Source of the DNA: Azospirillum endophyticum
GTDB lineage: Bacteria; Pseudomonadota; Alphaproteobacteria; Azospirillales; Azospirillaceae
Assembly (NCBI RefSeq): GCF_016595245.1
Contig: NZ_JAENHM010000069.1
Span: forward strand, 63,633 to 127,632
DNA: 64,000 nucleotides
Direction of reading: 5' to 3'
Below are positions 50,495-59,107 of this stretch, piece by piece. A program made the position numbers and the translations under genes. The notes beneath the pieces were generated by a model. It saw only the letters and a program-made list of their open reading frames with translations. It did not search any database and was not told where the DNA came from. Numbering within the stretch: the stretch's first letter is position 1; every line of letters starts with the position of its first letter.

Positions 50495-51160
50495 TCATTC
50501 GAAATAAATGAAGCCGTAGTCTCCATCGTATCCGGCCTGCTTGGCGATCCATGCCCAACTCTGCGGGTCATGGAAGGATTGGCAGGTCAGCTGCCAATAG
50601 AGGAGGTTGGCTTTTTCCCGCTCGTCCCTGAACGATTCGACCATGAAGTACTTGCGCGCACTGCGGCCGACCCGCTCCGCTTCGGCCAAGGCGTCGAACA
50701 CCCCCTCGACCGGCAGGTTGTGCAGGGTTCCCAGCGAAATCACGAAGTCGAAGCTGTTGTCCGGGAACGGCAGCGCGCGGGCATCGGCCACCGCCAGCCG
50801 AGACCGGACCTCCGCTTTGCTGTTGGCGACGCCGTAGGTGGAGATGTCGATGCCGAACACCTCGACGCCTGGAACGGCCCGGGTGAATTCGTGAAGCAGG
50901 TAGCCTTTGCCACAGCCGATGTCGAGGATGCGATCCCCCGATTTCAGTCCGTAATGGGCGGCGATGCACTCGGCCACCGGCAGCCATCGACCATCGTAAT
51001 GGTAACCACCGTAGCCATACTGACGTTCGCCGTCCCAATAATCGCGCCCGAAGCGCCGCGCCACCTGGGCGCAGGCGGCCTTGTCGTGCTCGACGACGCG
51101 CTGCACGTAATCGCGTTTCGTGCTGCTGTGGAGCGTTTGGATGAAGTCGATCCAGGCCAT
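50495..51160 (-). CDS. class I SAM-dependent methyltransferase
   Basis: This 221-residue protein has RILDIGCGKGYLLHEF (77-92), VEVFGIDISTYGV as strand 2 and NSFDFVISLGTLHNLP as motif IV/V. It lies 10 nt after the LIC12192-like gene in the same operon. The N-terminal region (GGYHYDGRWLPVAECIAAHYG) resembles methyltransferases of sugar clusters. Target unknown; a sugar hydroxyl or amine is most likely. Confidence 0.88.
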   Translation of the reverse strand: MAWIDFIQTLHSSTKRDYVQRVVEHDKAACAQVARRFGRDYWDGERQYGYGGYHYDGRWLPVAECIAAHYGLKSGDRILDIGCGKGYLLHEFTRAVPGVEVFGIDISTYGVANSKAEVRSRLAVADARALPFPDNSFDFVISLGTLHNLPVEGVFDALAEAERVGRSARKYFMVESFRDEREKANLLYWQLTCQSFHDPQSWAWIAKQAGYDGDYGFIYFE

Positions 51161-51169
51161 GGGCGCATC

Positions 51170-51580
51170 TCAGGAGGATTGCAGGGATGGAATCTGGAGG
51201 GATTGGACCCGCCAGATCCGCTCCAGCCGGTCGATGTCGTCCTCGCTGTGCAGCGCGAAGCCTTCAAGCGCCGTATGCAGGGACGCTCCGGCAGCCAAGA
51301 CGCGGCGGTAGATGGCGACGCGCCGTTCAGGCCGGCGCGGCAGCATGAACAGGGTGAAGGCGATAACCCCCTCAAGCGCCGGCAACTCTTCCAGCACTTG
51401 GTTGAGCATCATATAGCAGCCGGGCATCGCGTACTCGGTGGCGCTCAGCTTGTAGACCAGGCCGTGACGCTGGGCATAGTCGCGAATCACCAGGTTCTGG
51501 ACATGCTGAGCCGTCCGGTTGCCGAACACCGGCCGGCAGCCGATGTAGCCGCGGTAGCCGCGCCTCTCCACCTTACTCAT
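51170..51580 (-). CDS. sporadic carbohydrate cluster protein, LIC12192-like
   Basis: This 136-residue protein contains RGYIGCRPVFGNRTAQHVQN and EYAMPGCYMMLNQVLEELP, which I recognise as the LIC12192-type 'sporadic carbohydrate cluster' family. The molecular function of that family is unknown. It overlaps the 2OG-oxygenase gene by 8 nt. The family assignment comes from remembered family patterns, not a search. Confidence 0.75.
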   Translation of the reverse strand: MSKVERRGYRGYIGCRPVFGNRTAQHVQNLVIRDYAQRHGLVYKLSATEYAMPGCYMMLNQVLEELPALEGVIAFTLFMLPRRPERRVAIYRRVLAAGASLHTALEGFALHSEDDIDRLERIWRVQSLQIPSLQSS

Positions 51581-52406
51581 CGAAGCCCCCCGGCAGGCGG
51601 TAGTCCATGCCGATCCGGCTCATGGCGCGCAAGGTGATGGGCTCGAAGAACTCACCCAGCTTTTTGTCGGCGTAGGGGGTGAACACGCCCTTGAACCGGC
51701 AGTTCATGCTCCACCGGGTCTCCGCTTCGCCGTTCTCCCGATTGCCGTGGGCCAGGTTCTGGTTGAACAGAAGGTAATGGCCGTAGGGAACTTCCATCCA
51801 TGCGATCTCAGGCTCGACGGATCGGTAGATGTCTTCGGCGCTGCGTTCGGCGAAGCTGTGCAGCCGCTCGCTCAGGTCCGCGTTCGGGCCCAGCGGCAGC
51901 AGATACATGGCCTTGGTTCCATGACAGTCGACCAGCGGCACCCACAAGACGGCTTCGAACGGTGAATCGCCCGACCAGACGTCGGCGTGGATCGGTAGCA
52001 GGGATGCTGTATCGCCGGGAAGCTGGACCGACAGGTTGACGCGCCGCTGCATCGCCAGTTCATTGCCCACCACCGTCGACAGCGCCTGCCGGGCCAGGGA
52101 GAAATAGGCCGGTCGGAGCCATGGCGCGGCGGCCATGGCCTCGATGACGGACAGGCGCAAGCCGTTGAGGCGGTCGGGCCCGACATGCTCGTGGATGCGG
52201 TCGAGCAGAGCACCTTCCTTCCCATCCGGCGGAGGGGCGATGCCGAGAGCGCTGCAGGCCGCCGCCGCCACATGGGTGCGGATTTGGTCGAGTGCGCCGC
52301 GATTCTCCACCGGGGCGATCAGGTACCCCTGTGCGGCGAAGCGCTCTGAGAGATTCCGCTCCTCCGGCGTCAGGAACTCTCCTGCCGGAAACTCTGATCC
52401 ACTCAT
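51573..52406 (-). CDS. 2-oxoglutarate/Fe(II)-dependent oxygenase of a sporadic carbohydrate cluster
   Basis: This 277-residue protein has a cupin-type iron site: His140-x-Asp142 in LPIHADVW and His220 in NLAHGNRENG, with an arginine nearby (TRWSMNCRFK) for 2-oxoglutarate. It resembles the oxygenase typically paired with the LIC12192 family. It would hydroxylate or oxidise a carbohydrate intermediate. ATG 52406 is preferred to 52436 because GGGAGAG lies 6 nt before it. The gene starts 63 nt after the transketolase C subunit. Confidence 0.82.
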   Translation of the reverse strand: MSGSEFPAGEFLTPEERNLSERFAAQGYLIAPVENRGALDQIRTHVAAAACSALGIAPPPDGKEGALLDRIHEHVGPDRLNGLRLSVIEAMAAAPWLRPAYFSLARQALSTVVGNELAMQRRVNLSVQLPGDTASLLPIHADVWSGDSPFEAVLWVPLVDCHGTKAMYLLPLGPNADLSERLHSFAERSAEDIYRSVEPEIAWMEVPYGHYLLFNQNLAHGNRENGEAETRWSMNCRFKGVFTPYADKKLGEFFEPITLRAMSRIGMDYRLPGGFDE

Positions 52407-52469
52407 CCTGTGCTCTCCCGGCGCTTGATCGACCATGACGTCATGAAGCGGGACCTTACGGTCTAGACC

Positions 52470-53384
52470 TCACCGGTTCAGGGCTTTGTGGATGGCGTCG
52501 GCGACCTGAGGGGGTTGCAGGCCCGCAAGTTCGAGCAGATGGTCCTGCGAGCCGTAGCCTTCCGGAAAGCGATCGGGAAGCCCGAGGCGCAGGACCGGCT
52601 TCAGGCAGCCGGCATCGGACAGGGCTTCGACCACGGCGCTGCCCAGGCCGCCGATCCGCGTGTGCTCTTCCAGCGTCACCACCAGTTCGGCCCCGGCGGC
52701 CGCGGTAAGCAGCCCTTCGGTGTCGAGCGGCTTGATCGTGTGCATGTGCAGCACGCCGCAGCCGATCGTGTCCAGCAGGTCGGCCGCCGCCAGGGCGCGG
52801 CTCGTCATCACGCCCGTCGAGACGATCAATACCCGGTTGGCCGGGCGCATGAGGATCGCGCGGCCGATGGCAAAGCCGGCGTCCGCCCGCGAAACGACGG
52901 GATCGCCGCCCTTACCCAGGCGGATATAGAGCGGTCCGTCCCAGGTCAGGGATGCTTCCATCAGGCGCCGCATCTCCTCGGCGTCGGACGGGGCGACGAT
53001 CGCCATGTTGGGCAGGGGGCGGAGCAACGCGATGTCGTCGGTTGCCAGATGGGTCGGGCCGAGCGGGGCGTAGACCAGACCACCGCCGCTGGCGATCAGG
53101 CGGAGCGGCAGGTTCTCCAGGCAGGCGTCGATGCAGATCTGCTCCAGGCAGCGGCGGGTCAGGAAAGTGGCGATGGTGTTGATGTACGGGATGAACCCGT
53201 CCATGGCCATTCCAGCCGCCATCCCGATCACGTAGGCCTCGCTGACGCCTTCCATGAAGAAGCGTTCTGGCATCTCCTCCTTCATGCCCTTGAGCACGCC
53301 AGGGGAGAGGTCCGAACCGATGAACAGCACGCGCGGATCGCGGCGCGCCAGTTCATGAACCATGGCAAGGGCGGTCTGTCTCAT
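52470..53384 (-). CDS. transketolase, C-terminal subunit
   Basis: This 304-residue protein carries the pyrimidine-binding and C-terminal domains of a split transketolase, with GVSEAYVIGMAAGMAMDG holding the thiamine-activating glutamate. The remaining region (LVVTLEEHTRIGGLGSAVVE) matches the transketolase C-terminal fold. It starts in an ATGA overlap with the N-terminal subunit. Together they would transfer a two-carbon ketol unit. A dedicated copy in this operon suggests it makes a ketose phosphate for the NDP-sugar pathway. Confidence 0.9.
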   Translation of the reverse strand: MRQTALAMVHELARRDPRVLFIGSDLSPGVLKGMKEEMPERFFMEGVSEAYVIGMAAGMAMDGFIPYINTIATFLTRRCLEQICIDACLENLPLRLIASGGGLVYAPLGPTHLATDDIALLRPLPNMAIVAPSDAEEMRRLMEASLTWDGPLYIRLGKGGDPVVSRADAGFAIGRAILMRPANRVLIVSTGVMTSRALAAADLLDTIGCGVLHMHTIKPLDTEGLLTAAAGAELVVTLEEHTRIGGLGSAVVEALSDAGCLKPVLRLGLPDRFPEGYGSQDHLLELAGLQPPQVADAIHKALNR

Positions 53385-54187
53385 CGGGCGGTCTCCAGGG
53401 CTTGGCGCATCCGGGCCACGTCGGGGGCCTCGATCCTGGCCTTGTGGTGCCACAACGCCTGCCCTTCGGCGAAGTCCAGGCCCTTGCCCTTGACCGTGTG
53501 GCAGATCAGCATGGACGGCCGGCCGGATTCGAAGGGCAGCGCGGTCAGCCGGTTACGCAGTCCGTTGACGTCGTGCCCATCCACCTCGGCGACGGCGAAG
53601 CCGAAGCTGCGCCATTTGTCGGCCAGGGGCTCCAGATCGAGCACTTCGGCGACGGAGCCGTAGGACTGGAGCTTGTTGTAGTCGACGAGGGCGACGAGGT
53701 TGTCCAGCCGGTGCTTGGAGGCCGCCATGGCGGCCTCCCACACAGACCCCTCGTCCAGTTCGCCATCCCCCATGACGACGAAGGTACGGCTGGGGCGGCG
53801 CTGCAGCCTTGCGGCCAATGCCATGCCCACCCCCAGCGCCAGCCCGTGGCCGAGTGCGCCAGTCGACGCTTCGACGCCGGGCGTGTGGCCGCGCTGCGGA
53901 TGTCCGCCCAGCATGGCGCCCGGCCGGCACTGTTCCTTCAGCGCCTCGACCGGGAAGAAGCCCTTGTCCGCCAGCACCGCGTAGAGGGCGAGGCAGCCGT
54001 GCCCCTTGCTGAGGATGAAGCGGTCGCGGTCCGGCCAAGCCGGGTCGTCCGGACGCACACGAAGGACGTCGTCGTACAGCACGCGCACGATCTCGATCAG
54101 GGAGAGCGTGGAGCCGACATGCCCCCGGCCACCGCCTTCCAAGGCGTCGATGACCAAGCTGCGCAGATAGCGGGAACGGGCATCCAT
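53381..54187 (-). CDS. transketolase, N-terminal (TPP-binding) subunit
   Basis: This 268-residue protein has the thiamine-diphosphate site: the GDGELDEGSVWEA motif, GHPQRGHTPGVEASTGALGHG and an early SKGHGCLALYA. It forms the N-terminal half of a transketolase. The start at 54187 is preferred because AAGGGAGG lies about 11 nt upstream; a longer start at 54223 overlaps the kinase stop. It is coupled to the C-terminal subunit. Confidence 0.9.
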   Translation of the reverse strand: MDARSRYLRSLVIDALEGGGRGHVGSTLSLIEIVRVLYDDVLRVRPDDPAWPDRDRFILSKGHGCLALYAVLADKGFFPVEALKEQCRPGAMLGGHPQRGHTPGVEASTGALGHGLALGVGMALAARLQRRPSRTFVVMGDGELDEGSVWEAAMAASKHRLDNLVALVDYNKLQSYGSVAEVLDLEPLADKWRSFGFAVAEVDGHDVNGLRNRLTALPFESGRPSMLICHTVKGKGLDFAEGQALWHHKARIEAPDVARMRQALETAR

Positions 54188-54215
54188 GGGCCTTCGCGCC
54201 TCCCTTTTCCAATTC

Positions 54216-55313
54216 TCAATCATTGCCGGCGCTGTTGAAGGCTGCCGGCCAGTCCATCGGATCGACGTCCAGGATATGGACGACCCGGTCCAAAAGCGCC
54301 TCCGCCTTTGCCATCTGGATGCGCTTGGCATCCTCCCAGGATCCGCCGGCACCGGCATGGACACGGTGTGCCCAGCGTTCGGGCAGGAAGTCACTAAGCA
54401 CGATCAGACACCAGCGCAAGCCGAAAAACCCCACTTGAGCCGCCAGCCGGACGGGGAAGGCAGGATCGGTGCCGTAAATGGCTTCCGCCGCCGTCAGGAA
54501 CCGGCCGCGCCCGTCGCCGGACAACTGCATGCCAGGGTGCCACAGGGTGTCGGCCACCAGCTTGACGGGGTCGTCCCAGCCGAAATACTCGAAGTCGAGG
54601 AAGACGATGGTGCCGTCCGGCCTGCACAGCGCGTTGTGCAGGCCGAAGTCTGACGGCGACAGCGTAAGCCCATGGAGCGGCACCGTTCGGTCGGGGGCGA
54701 GCCCGGCCCGGTCGTACAGCGTGTCCAACCGGGTCCGCAGCCGTGCGAAAGCCGGGGTGAGGGCTTCGCCCAGCAGGCGGGCGAGCCCGCCGTTGCCCGG
54801 GGCCTCCGCCACCTGGGCCAAGCGCGGACGCCGGACTTCGATCTGGCGAAGCAGTTCGGCAGCGGACGGACATGCCTCCACCGCCTGGGGCAGTTCCGCG
54901 GCTCCGGAAGCATGGCGCAGCCCGTGCAGCCGCTCCAGGAATGCGATCATGGCGGTGAGAGGGGGGCCCAGGACATTGGCCGTCGGTCGGACGCCGTCGA
55001 TCCATTCGAGCAGGGCGGCATCGGCGTCCGGATCGGACCCCAGCAGCCGCGGCACCGCCGCTCCATGCGTGTGCAGGAAGGACAGGGCCGCCCGTTCATG
55101 TCCGAGCCGATCCGGGCCGCCGATGCCGCGGGGCGGATAGAGTTTCAGGGCGCAGGGCCCCGTCTCCGTCTCCACCCGGTAAAGCCGACTGTTGCCGCCG
55201 TTGCCGGCCTGGCGAAGGGCAAGGACCGGGCCACTGGCCAGACGGGCGGCGATCTGCGCCAGACCAGAGGGATCAGCGCCGGGATGGTGCGGGAAGCAAG
55301 GCGGCAGCGACAT
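54216..55313 (-). CDS. APH-like phosphotransferase with altered catalytic motif
   Basis: This 365-residue protein has a kinase-like fold of the aminoglycoside/choline kinase type. The catalytic loop reads LSPSDFGLHNALCRPDG, with the Asp and the Asn kept but the usual His-Gly replaced by Pro-Ser. IVFLDFEYFGWDDP provides the metal-binding Asp. It overlaps the HAD gene by 41 nt. It is unlikely to be a resistance enzyme; a sugar, alcohol or amine phosphotransferase fits the operon. Substrate unknown. Confidence 0.82.
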   Translation of the reverse strand: MSLPPCFPHHPGADPSGLAQIAARLASGPVLALRQAGNGGNSRLYRVETETGPCALKLYPPRGIGGPDRLGHERAALSFLHTHGAAVPRLLGSDPDADAALLEWIDGVRPTANVLGPPLTAMIAFLERLHGLRHASGAAELPQAVEACPSAAELLRQIEVRRPRLAQVAEAPGNGGLARLLGEALTPAFARLRTRLDTLYDRAGLAPDRTVPLHGLTLSPSDFGLHNALCRPDGTIVFLDFEYFGWDDPVKLVADTLWHPGMQLSGDGRGRFLTAAEAIYGTDPAFPVRLAAQVGFFGLRWCLIVLSDFLPERWAHRVHAGAGGSWEDAKRIQMAKAEALLDRVVHILDVDPMDWPAAFNSAGND

Positions 55314-55923
55314 CGGACCACGAACGGTGGGCGTGAAAGGGACCCGACGGCAGCCGGTCGGCGCCGTGAAGCAGAAGATGACGGCTGACCGGCTCCGGAA
55401 ACCCTGGCTCTCGAAACACCTCCTCCAGATCGTCGACGAATGCGAAGCATCCGAGCGACGCTATCCGCGCGATCTTGTCGGCGCGGGTGGACTCGAAATA
55501 AACATCATCTGTCCCGATGCCGCCGGGGCCCCCTCCGGTCAGGCCGTGGCGCAGCATCCAGGCACGCGCGGCATCGCGCAGGTTGGTGCCCTGCGGATCG
55601 GCGAAGGCGGTTTCCGTCTTGTGGCTGACCACGACAATCCCAAATCCGGCTGCCCGGCAGCACTCCAGGAAGGCGAAGGTACCGGGCGCCAGTTCGGCTC
55701 CATCGATGCCAGGACCGTAAACCCGGGCCTGGAGAAGGCTCCATTTGGCCTCGCCGTCCTCCATCGCGCGGACATGTTCGCGCACGTGCGGTTTTCCGCC
55801 TGAAAAATTCGGGGGAAGCAGCCCCATGGACTGGCCGATCCGGGCGAAGACGCGGTCGTAGAGAATGATGGTGTTGTCGAAGTCAAGGCCGATCAGTCGT
55901 CCCAAGGCCTTCCCCCGGTTCAC
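55273..55923 (-). CDS. HAD-family phosphatase-like protein
   Basis: This 216-residue protein has the HAD nucleophile motif IGLDFDNTII (Asp14, Asp16), VVVSHKTETAF as the Ser/Lys motif and FVDDLEEVF as motif IV. The GTG at 55923 is preferred because GGGGAGGATGGG precedes it and it overlaps the SIS stop (GTGA). In a GmhB-like role it would remove a phosphate from a heptose bisphosphate; that role is inferred from neighbours. Confidence 0.84.
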   Translation of the reverse strand: MNRGKALGRLIGLDFDNTIILYDRVFARIGQSMGLLPPNFSGGKPHVREHVRAMEDGEAKWSLLQARVYGPGIDGAELAPGTFAFLECCRAAGFGIVVVSHKTETAFADPQGTNLRDAARAWMLRHGLTGGGPGGIGTDDVYFESTRADKIARIASLGCFAFVDDLEEVFREPGFPEPVSRHLLLHGADRLPSGPFHAHRSWSDVAAALLPAPSRR

Positions 55924-56528
55924 CCCATCCTCCCCGGCATGCCCCGCCCATCGGCCGCCTTCCATCCCATGGCGAGGTCGAGCAGCGCATGGCAAAGGCT
56001 CAGATGCGTGATCTCGACGAAGCCGTAGGCCGAAGACGGCACATACAGGTTGATGTCGCCGCTGCGGCGCAATGGGTTGTCGGAGCCGAAACCGCTGAGC
56101 GTGAGGACCGCGCAGTCTTGCGCCCGCGCTGCTTCCACCGCCTTCAGGATGTTGGGCGAACGACCCGAACTGCTGATCGCCACCAGCAGGTCGCCGGGTC
56201 GGGCATGAAGGCCGACCTGCATGGCGAACACGTTTTCGTAACCGAGGTCGTTGCCGAGGCAGGTCAGCGCCGCGGCATCGTTGAAGGCCATGGCGCGCAT
56301 GCCGCCATTCTTCGAAAAGTCGATGGCGAGGTGGCTGGCGATACCGGCGCTGCCACCGTTCCCGACGATCATCAGCTTGCCGCCCGCGGCATGTGTGGAG
56401 CGGGCCATGTCGATTGCCCAGCCGAACGCAGCCGCCAGAGGGATGGGGGTCCCGGAAATTTCAGTCGCTTCGGTGGCCGCCGGTAGGGCGCCGAGAACCT
56501 CGAAATAGGCGTTTATGCGCTCCTGCAC
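55920..56528 (-). CDS. SIS-domain sugar-phosphate isomerase (GmhA-related)
   Basis: This 202-residue SIS protein has MIVGNGGSAGIASHLAIDF (53-71) and AISSSGRSPNILKA (117-130), like GmhA but with a different substrate loop from the canonical GmhA at 5952. A catalytic-type histidine may lie in ITHLSLCHALLDLA. It is 10 nt from the kinase-nucleotidyltransferase gene, supporting a role as ketose-to-aldose isomerase upstream of the kinase. Confidence 0.87.
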   Translation of the reverse strand: MQERINAYFEVLGALPAATEATEISGTPIPLAAAFGWAIDMARSTHAAGGKLMIVGNGGSAGIASHLAIDFSKNGGMRAMAFNDAAALTCLGNDLGYENVFAMQVGLHARPGDLLVAISSSGRSPNILKAVEAARAQDCAVLTLSGFGSDNPLRRSGDINLYVPSSAYGFVEITHLSLCHALLDLAMGWKAADGRGMPGRMG

Positions 56529-56538
56529 AGTCGAACCC

Positions 56539-58104
56539 TCATTTCAGCAAGGCGGTGATGAACTTGAGCAGCGCCGGCTTCTCGACGGCACTGCGGTGGC
56601 CGATGATGTTGACCTTCATCGCTCCGGCGGCATTGCCGATGAAGCCGATGAGCGACATTGGACCGCCCGCCGCCACCAGCGGTGCCGTTACGCTCAGGAA
56701 GGCGTCTCCCGCCCCCATCGTATCGACCACCGTGCTGGTGAAGGCAGGAATACGGTGCAGGCCTTCCGCCTTGTCGAAGGTGACGCAGCCGTGCTTGCCG
56801 TGGGTAATGATCAGGCGCGAACAGTCGACGCGCGATGGCAGAACCTCGCTGGCAATGTCCATGATGTCGCTGAAACGGTCCATGACCGCCAGCCGGGCCT
56901 CCGGCGCATCGATGCAGACATAGTCGGCACGTGGATAGCGGACGATCAGGTTATAGCCGAGATTGCCGCTGTTGGTCTGGGCGTTGACCGCAAGAAAACG
57001 GGCGTGCCGGCTCAACAGATCGATGAGGCGGGGCGTGATCATGCCGTGGCCGAAGTCGGTGACGATGACGAGGTCGTAGTCGCCGGCCGCCTCGATGTGG
57101 CGGGCGATCCAGTCCTCCTCCGCCCCAGCCACCGTTGTGTCGTCCATGTTGTAGACTTCGAACATCTTGCGCATGTACCCGTTCTCGACGAAACGGGTCT
57201 TGCGCGTCGTAGGTTTGCCCCGGCGCGCCAGCAGATTCAATCCGACGTTCGGTTTGACGCTGCGGCGGATCAGTTCCTCATGGCTGTCCTGGTCGCCGAT
57301 GCAGGTCACCACGTCGACCGAACGGCACATGCCGGCGACATGATTGGCCGCGGCGATGATCCCGCCGGCGAAAAGCTCGCGATCGCGAAACCGGGTGACG
57401 AGGATATTCTCCTTGGGCGACTTTGCCATCCCTTCGACATACTGGTAGTCGTCGATGATGGTGTCGCCAACCAGCAGCACCCGATAGTCCTTGATCCGCT
57501 CGATCAACTCCAGGATCTGTGGCAGCTTGTCCTGGTGACGCATCTCCGCCAGATAGCTGTTCAGCTCGGGATTGTAGACACCGAGATAGCGATTGATGAG
57601 GCTGGACGAACTGAATGTGATGTCGTCGGTGAAGATGATCCTGCCGCCATAGGCCTCGACCGTCATGCGCTCCTGGACGATTCCGCCGGTGACGTCCTCT
57701 TCGGCATTTGCGTAATCCGACCCCTTCACATAGATGTCGGGGCGAAGCAGATTCAGCACGGGTTCTGCGGTGGGCTCTTCGTTGACGCCGACCCAGTCCA
57801 CCTGCTCCAGCGCCGCCAGCATCTGGGCGCGCAAACTGTCGGTGAAGACTGGGCGCCCCGGTCCCTTGTTAACGTGGCGGTCGGCCGTGGTGGTCACGAT
57901 CAGCATGTCGCCGTGCCGCCGCGCCTCTTCCAGGTGGCGCACATGTCCCAGATGCACCAGATCGAAGACGCCGTGGGCGAGGACGACCCGGCGGCCGGCA
58001 GCCCTGGCCTGCTCGGCGATGCGGGCCAGATCGGCCAGGGAGCGAATCTTGTCACGCGAGGTGCGCCGGTCGGCTCCGCTGAACGGCAGGGTGTCGGCGG
58101 TCAT
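56539..58104 (-). CDS. bifunctional nucleotidyltransferase-kinase (HldE-like, domains reversed)
   Basis: This 521-residue protein begins with a cytidylyltransferase-type domain (LAHGVFDLVHLGH, HxGH at 51-54, then VKGSDYANAEED). A PfkB-family sugar kinase follows from about residue 200 and ends with DTMGAGDAFL (GAGD at 464-467). In HldE the kinase comes first, so the fusion is inverted. The kinase would phosphorylate C1 of a heptose-like phosphate and the transferase would make an NDP-sugar. It starts the 11-gene minus-strand operon. Confidence 0.88.
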   Translation of the reverse strand: MTADTLPFSGADRRTSRDKIRSLADLARIAEQARAAGRRVVLAHGVFDLVHLGHVRHLEEARRHGDMLIVTTTADRHVNKGPGRPVFTDSLRAQMLAALEQVDWVGVNEEPTAEPVLNLLRPDIYVKGSDYANAEEDVTGGIVQERMTVEAYGGRIIFTDDITFSSSSLINRYLGVYNPELNSYLAEMRHQDKLPQILELIERIKDYRVLLVGDTIIDDYQYVEGMAKSPKENILVTRFRDRELFAGGIIAAANHVAGMCRSVDVVTCIGDQDSHEELIRRSVKPNVGLNLLARRGKPTTRKTRFVENGYMRKMFEVYNMDDTTVAGAEEDWIARHIEAAGDYDLVIVTDFGHGMITPRLIDLLSRHARFLAVNAQTNSGNLGYNLIVRYPRADYVCIDAPEARLAVMDRFSDIMDIASEVLPSRVDCSRLIITHGKHGCVTFDKAEGLHRIPAFTSTVVDTMGAGDAFLSVTAPLVAAGGPMSLIGFIGNAAGAMKVNIIGHRSAVEKPALLKFITALLK

Positions 58105-58228
58105 GCTTGCAAAGGTCTCCGCGTGCGATCGATAAGGCCATCCGGCTGTCGAAGTCCGGCAAGGTGGCGGTGTCCGGCCATCGGCGCAAGCCAGAATTCA
58201 GGCGTTTTAACTTTCTCCGCCTGCTCGC

Positions 58229-58241
58229 TAACAATCTGTTA
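58229..58241. promoter_or_regulatory. Small inverted repeat in the divergent promoter region
   Basis: TAACA and TGTTA flank a 3-bp spacer in an AT-rich patch of the 287-bp gap between the kinase gene and the divergent methyltransferase. It is a possible operator; no clear promoter hexamers stand out. Confidence 0.25.
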
Positions 58242-58391
58242 ATTCATCCGCCCCGGCCTTGGAAAGGAAAGGCGGTCTCACAGGAGACGCGCGCCAGACG
58301 CGAAATCCGGACGCCGATGAAATCTATTGGTTTCGGAGGGAGACGGGTCCTATGATGCCCGCCATTGCCAAACTGCCGATGCTCCCAAATC

Positions 58392-59093
58392 ATGGCCTAT
58401 TCCCCCGAGGATTGCACGCGCGATCCGGTCAACCAGCCCCTGATCGACCTGCGCGACCGAATCGGGTTTGCCCGGCTGGGCATCATGAACAATCAGGTTT
58501 GGCACGAGGATCCGCGGCGTCTCGTTTTCACCCTGGCCCGCTACAAGTTCGTTTCGAAGATGCTGCGGGGGAAAGAACGGGCGGTGGAGATCGGCTGCGG
58601 CGATGCCTTCGGGTCGCGCCTCGTCCGGCAGGAGGTGCGGAACCTGCTGGTGGTCGACTACGATCCCCTGTTCATCGCCGATGCGCAGGCCCGCATGATC
58701 CCTCCTTGGGAATACGAGGCGCGGGTGCACGACATCCTGGCCGGTCCGGTGGAGGGGAACTTCGATGCCGCCTATAGCCTCGATGTCCTGGAGCACATCC
58801 CGGAAAGCGAAGAGGACCAGTTCATCGCCAACATCACGGCCTCGCTGCAGCCGCATGGCGTGTTGATCGTCGGAATCCCATCACTGGAATCCCAGGCGTA
58901 CGCCTCCTCCGCCAGCAAGGCCGGCCACATCAACTGCAAGTCCGGCGATACGCTGAAGACCGTGATGGAGCAGCATTTCCACAACGTCTTCGTCTTCTCG
59001 ATGAACGACGAGGTCGTGCACACCGGCTTCTATCCGATGGCGCATTATCTTCTGGCCGTTTGCTGTTCAAAGAAGGAGGCTGGGGACTTCTGA
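58392..59093 (+). CDS. class I SAM-dependent methyltransferase (FSMNDEVVHTGF family)
   Basis: This 233-residue protein has AVEIGCGDAFGSRL (64-77), LLVVDYDPLFI, and AAYSLDVLEHIPESEEDQ as methyltransferase motifs. It ends with VFSMNDEVVHTGFYPMAH, which recurs in the gene at 63387 and in the fragment at 60281. ATG 58392 is used, although a good GGAGGGAG site instead precedes ATG 58352 in another frame, so the N-terminus is uncertain. It leads the plus-strand set with the radical SAM gene 14 nt downstream. Confidence 0.82.
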   Translation: MAYSPEDCTRDPVNQPLIDLRDRIGFARLGIMNNQVWHEDPRRLVFTLARYKFVSKMLRGKERAVEIGCGDAFGSRLVRQEVRNLLVVDYDPLFIADAQARMIPPWEYEARVHDILAGPVEGNFDAAYSLDVLEHIPESEEDQFIANITASLQPHGVLIVGIPSLESQAYASSASKAGHINCKSGDTLKTVMEQHFHNVFVFSMNDEVVHTGFYPMAHYLLAVCCSKKEAGDF

Positions 59094-59107
59094 CCCCTGC
59101 GTCGGCG

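Noticed and set aside
55273..55313. Possible pseudogene from the 41-nt overlap of HAD and kinase genes
   Set aside because: Both frames are intact, and large overlaps occur elsewhere in the operon; a later kinase start is possible but not needed.
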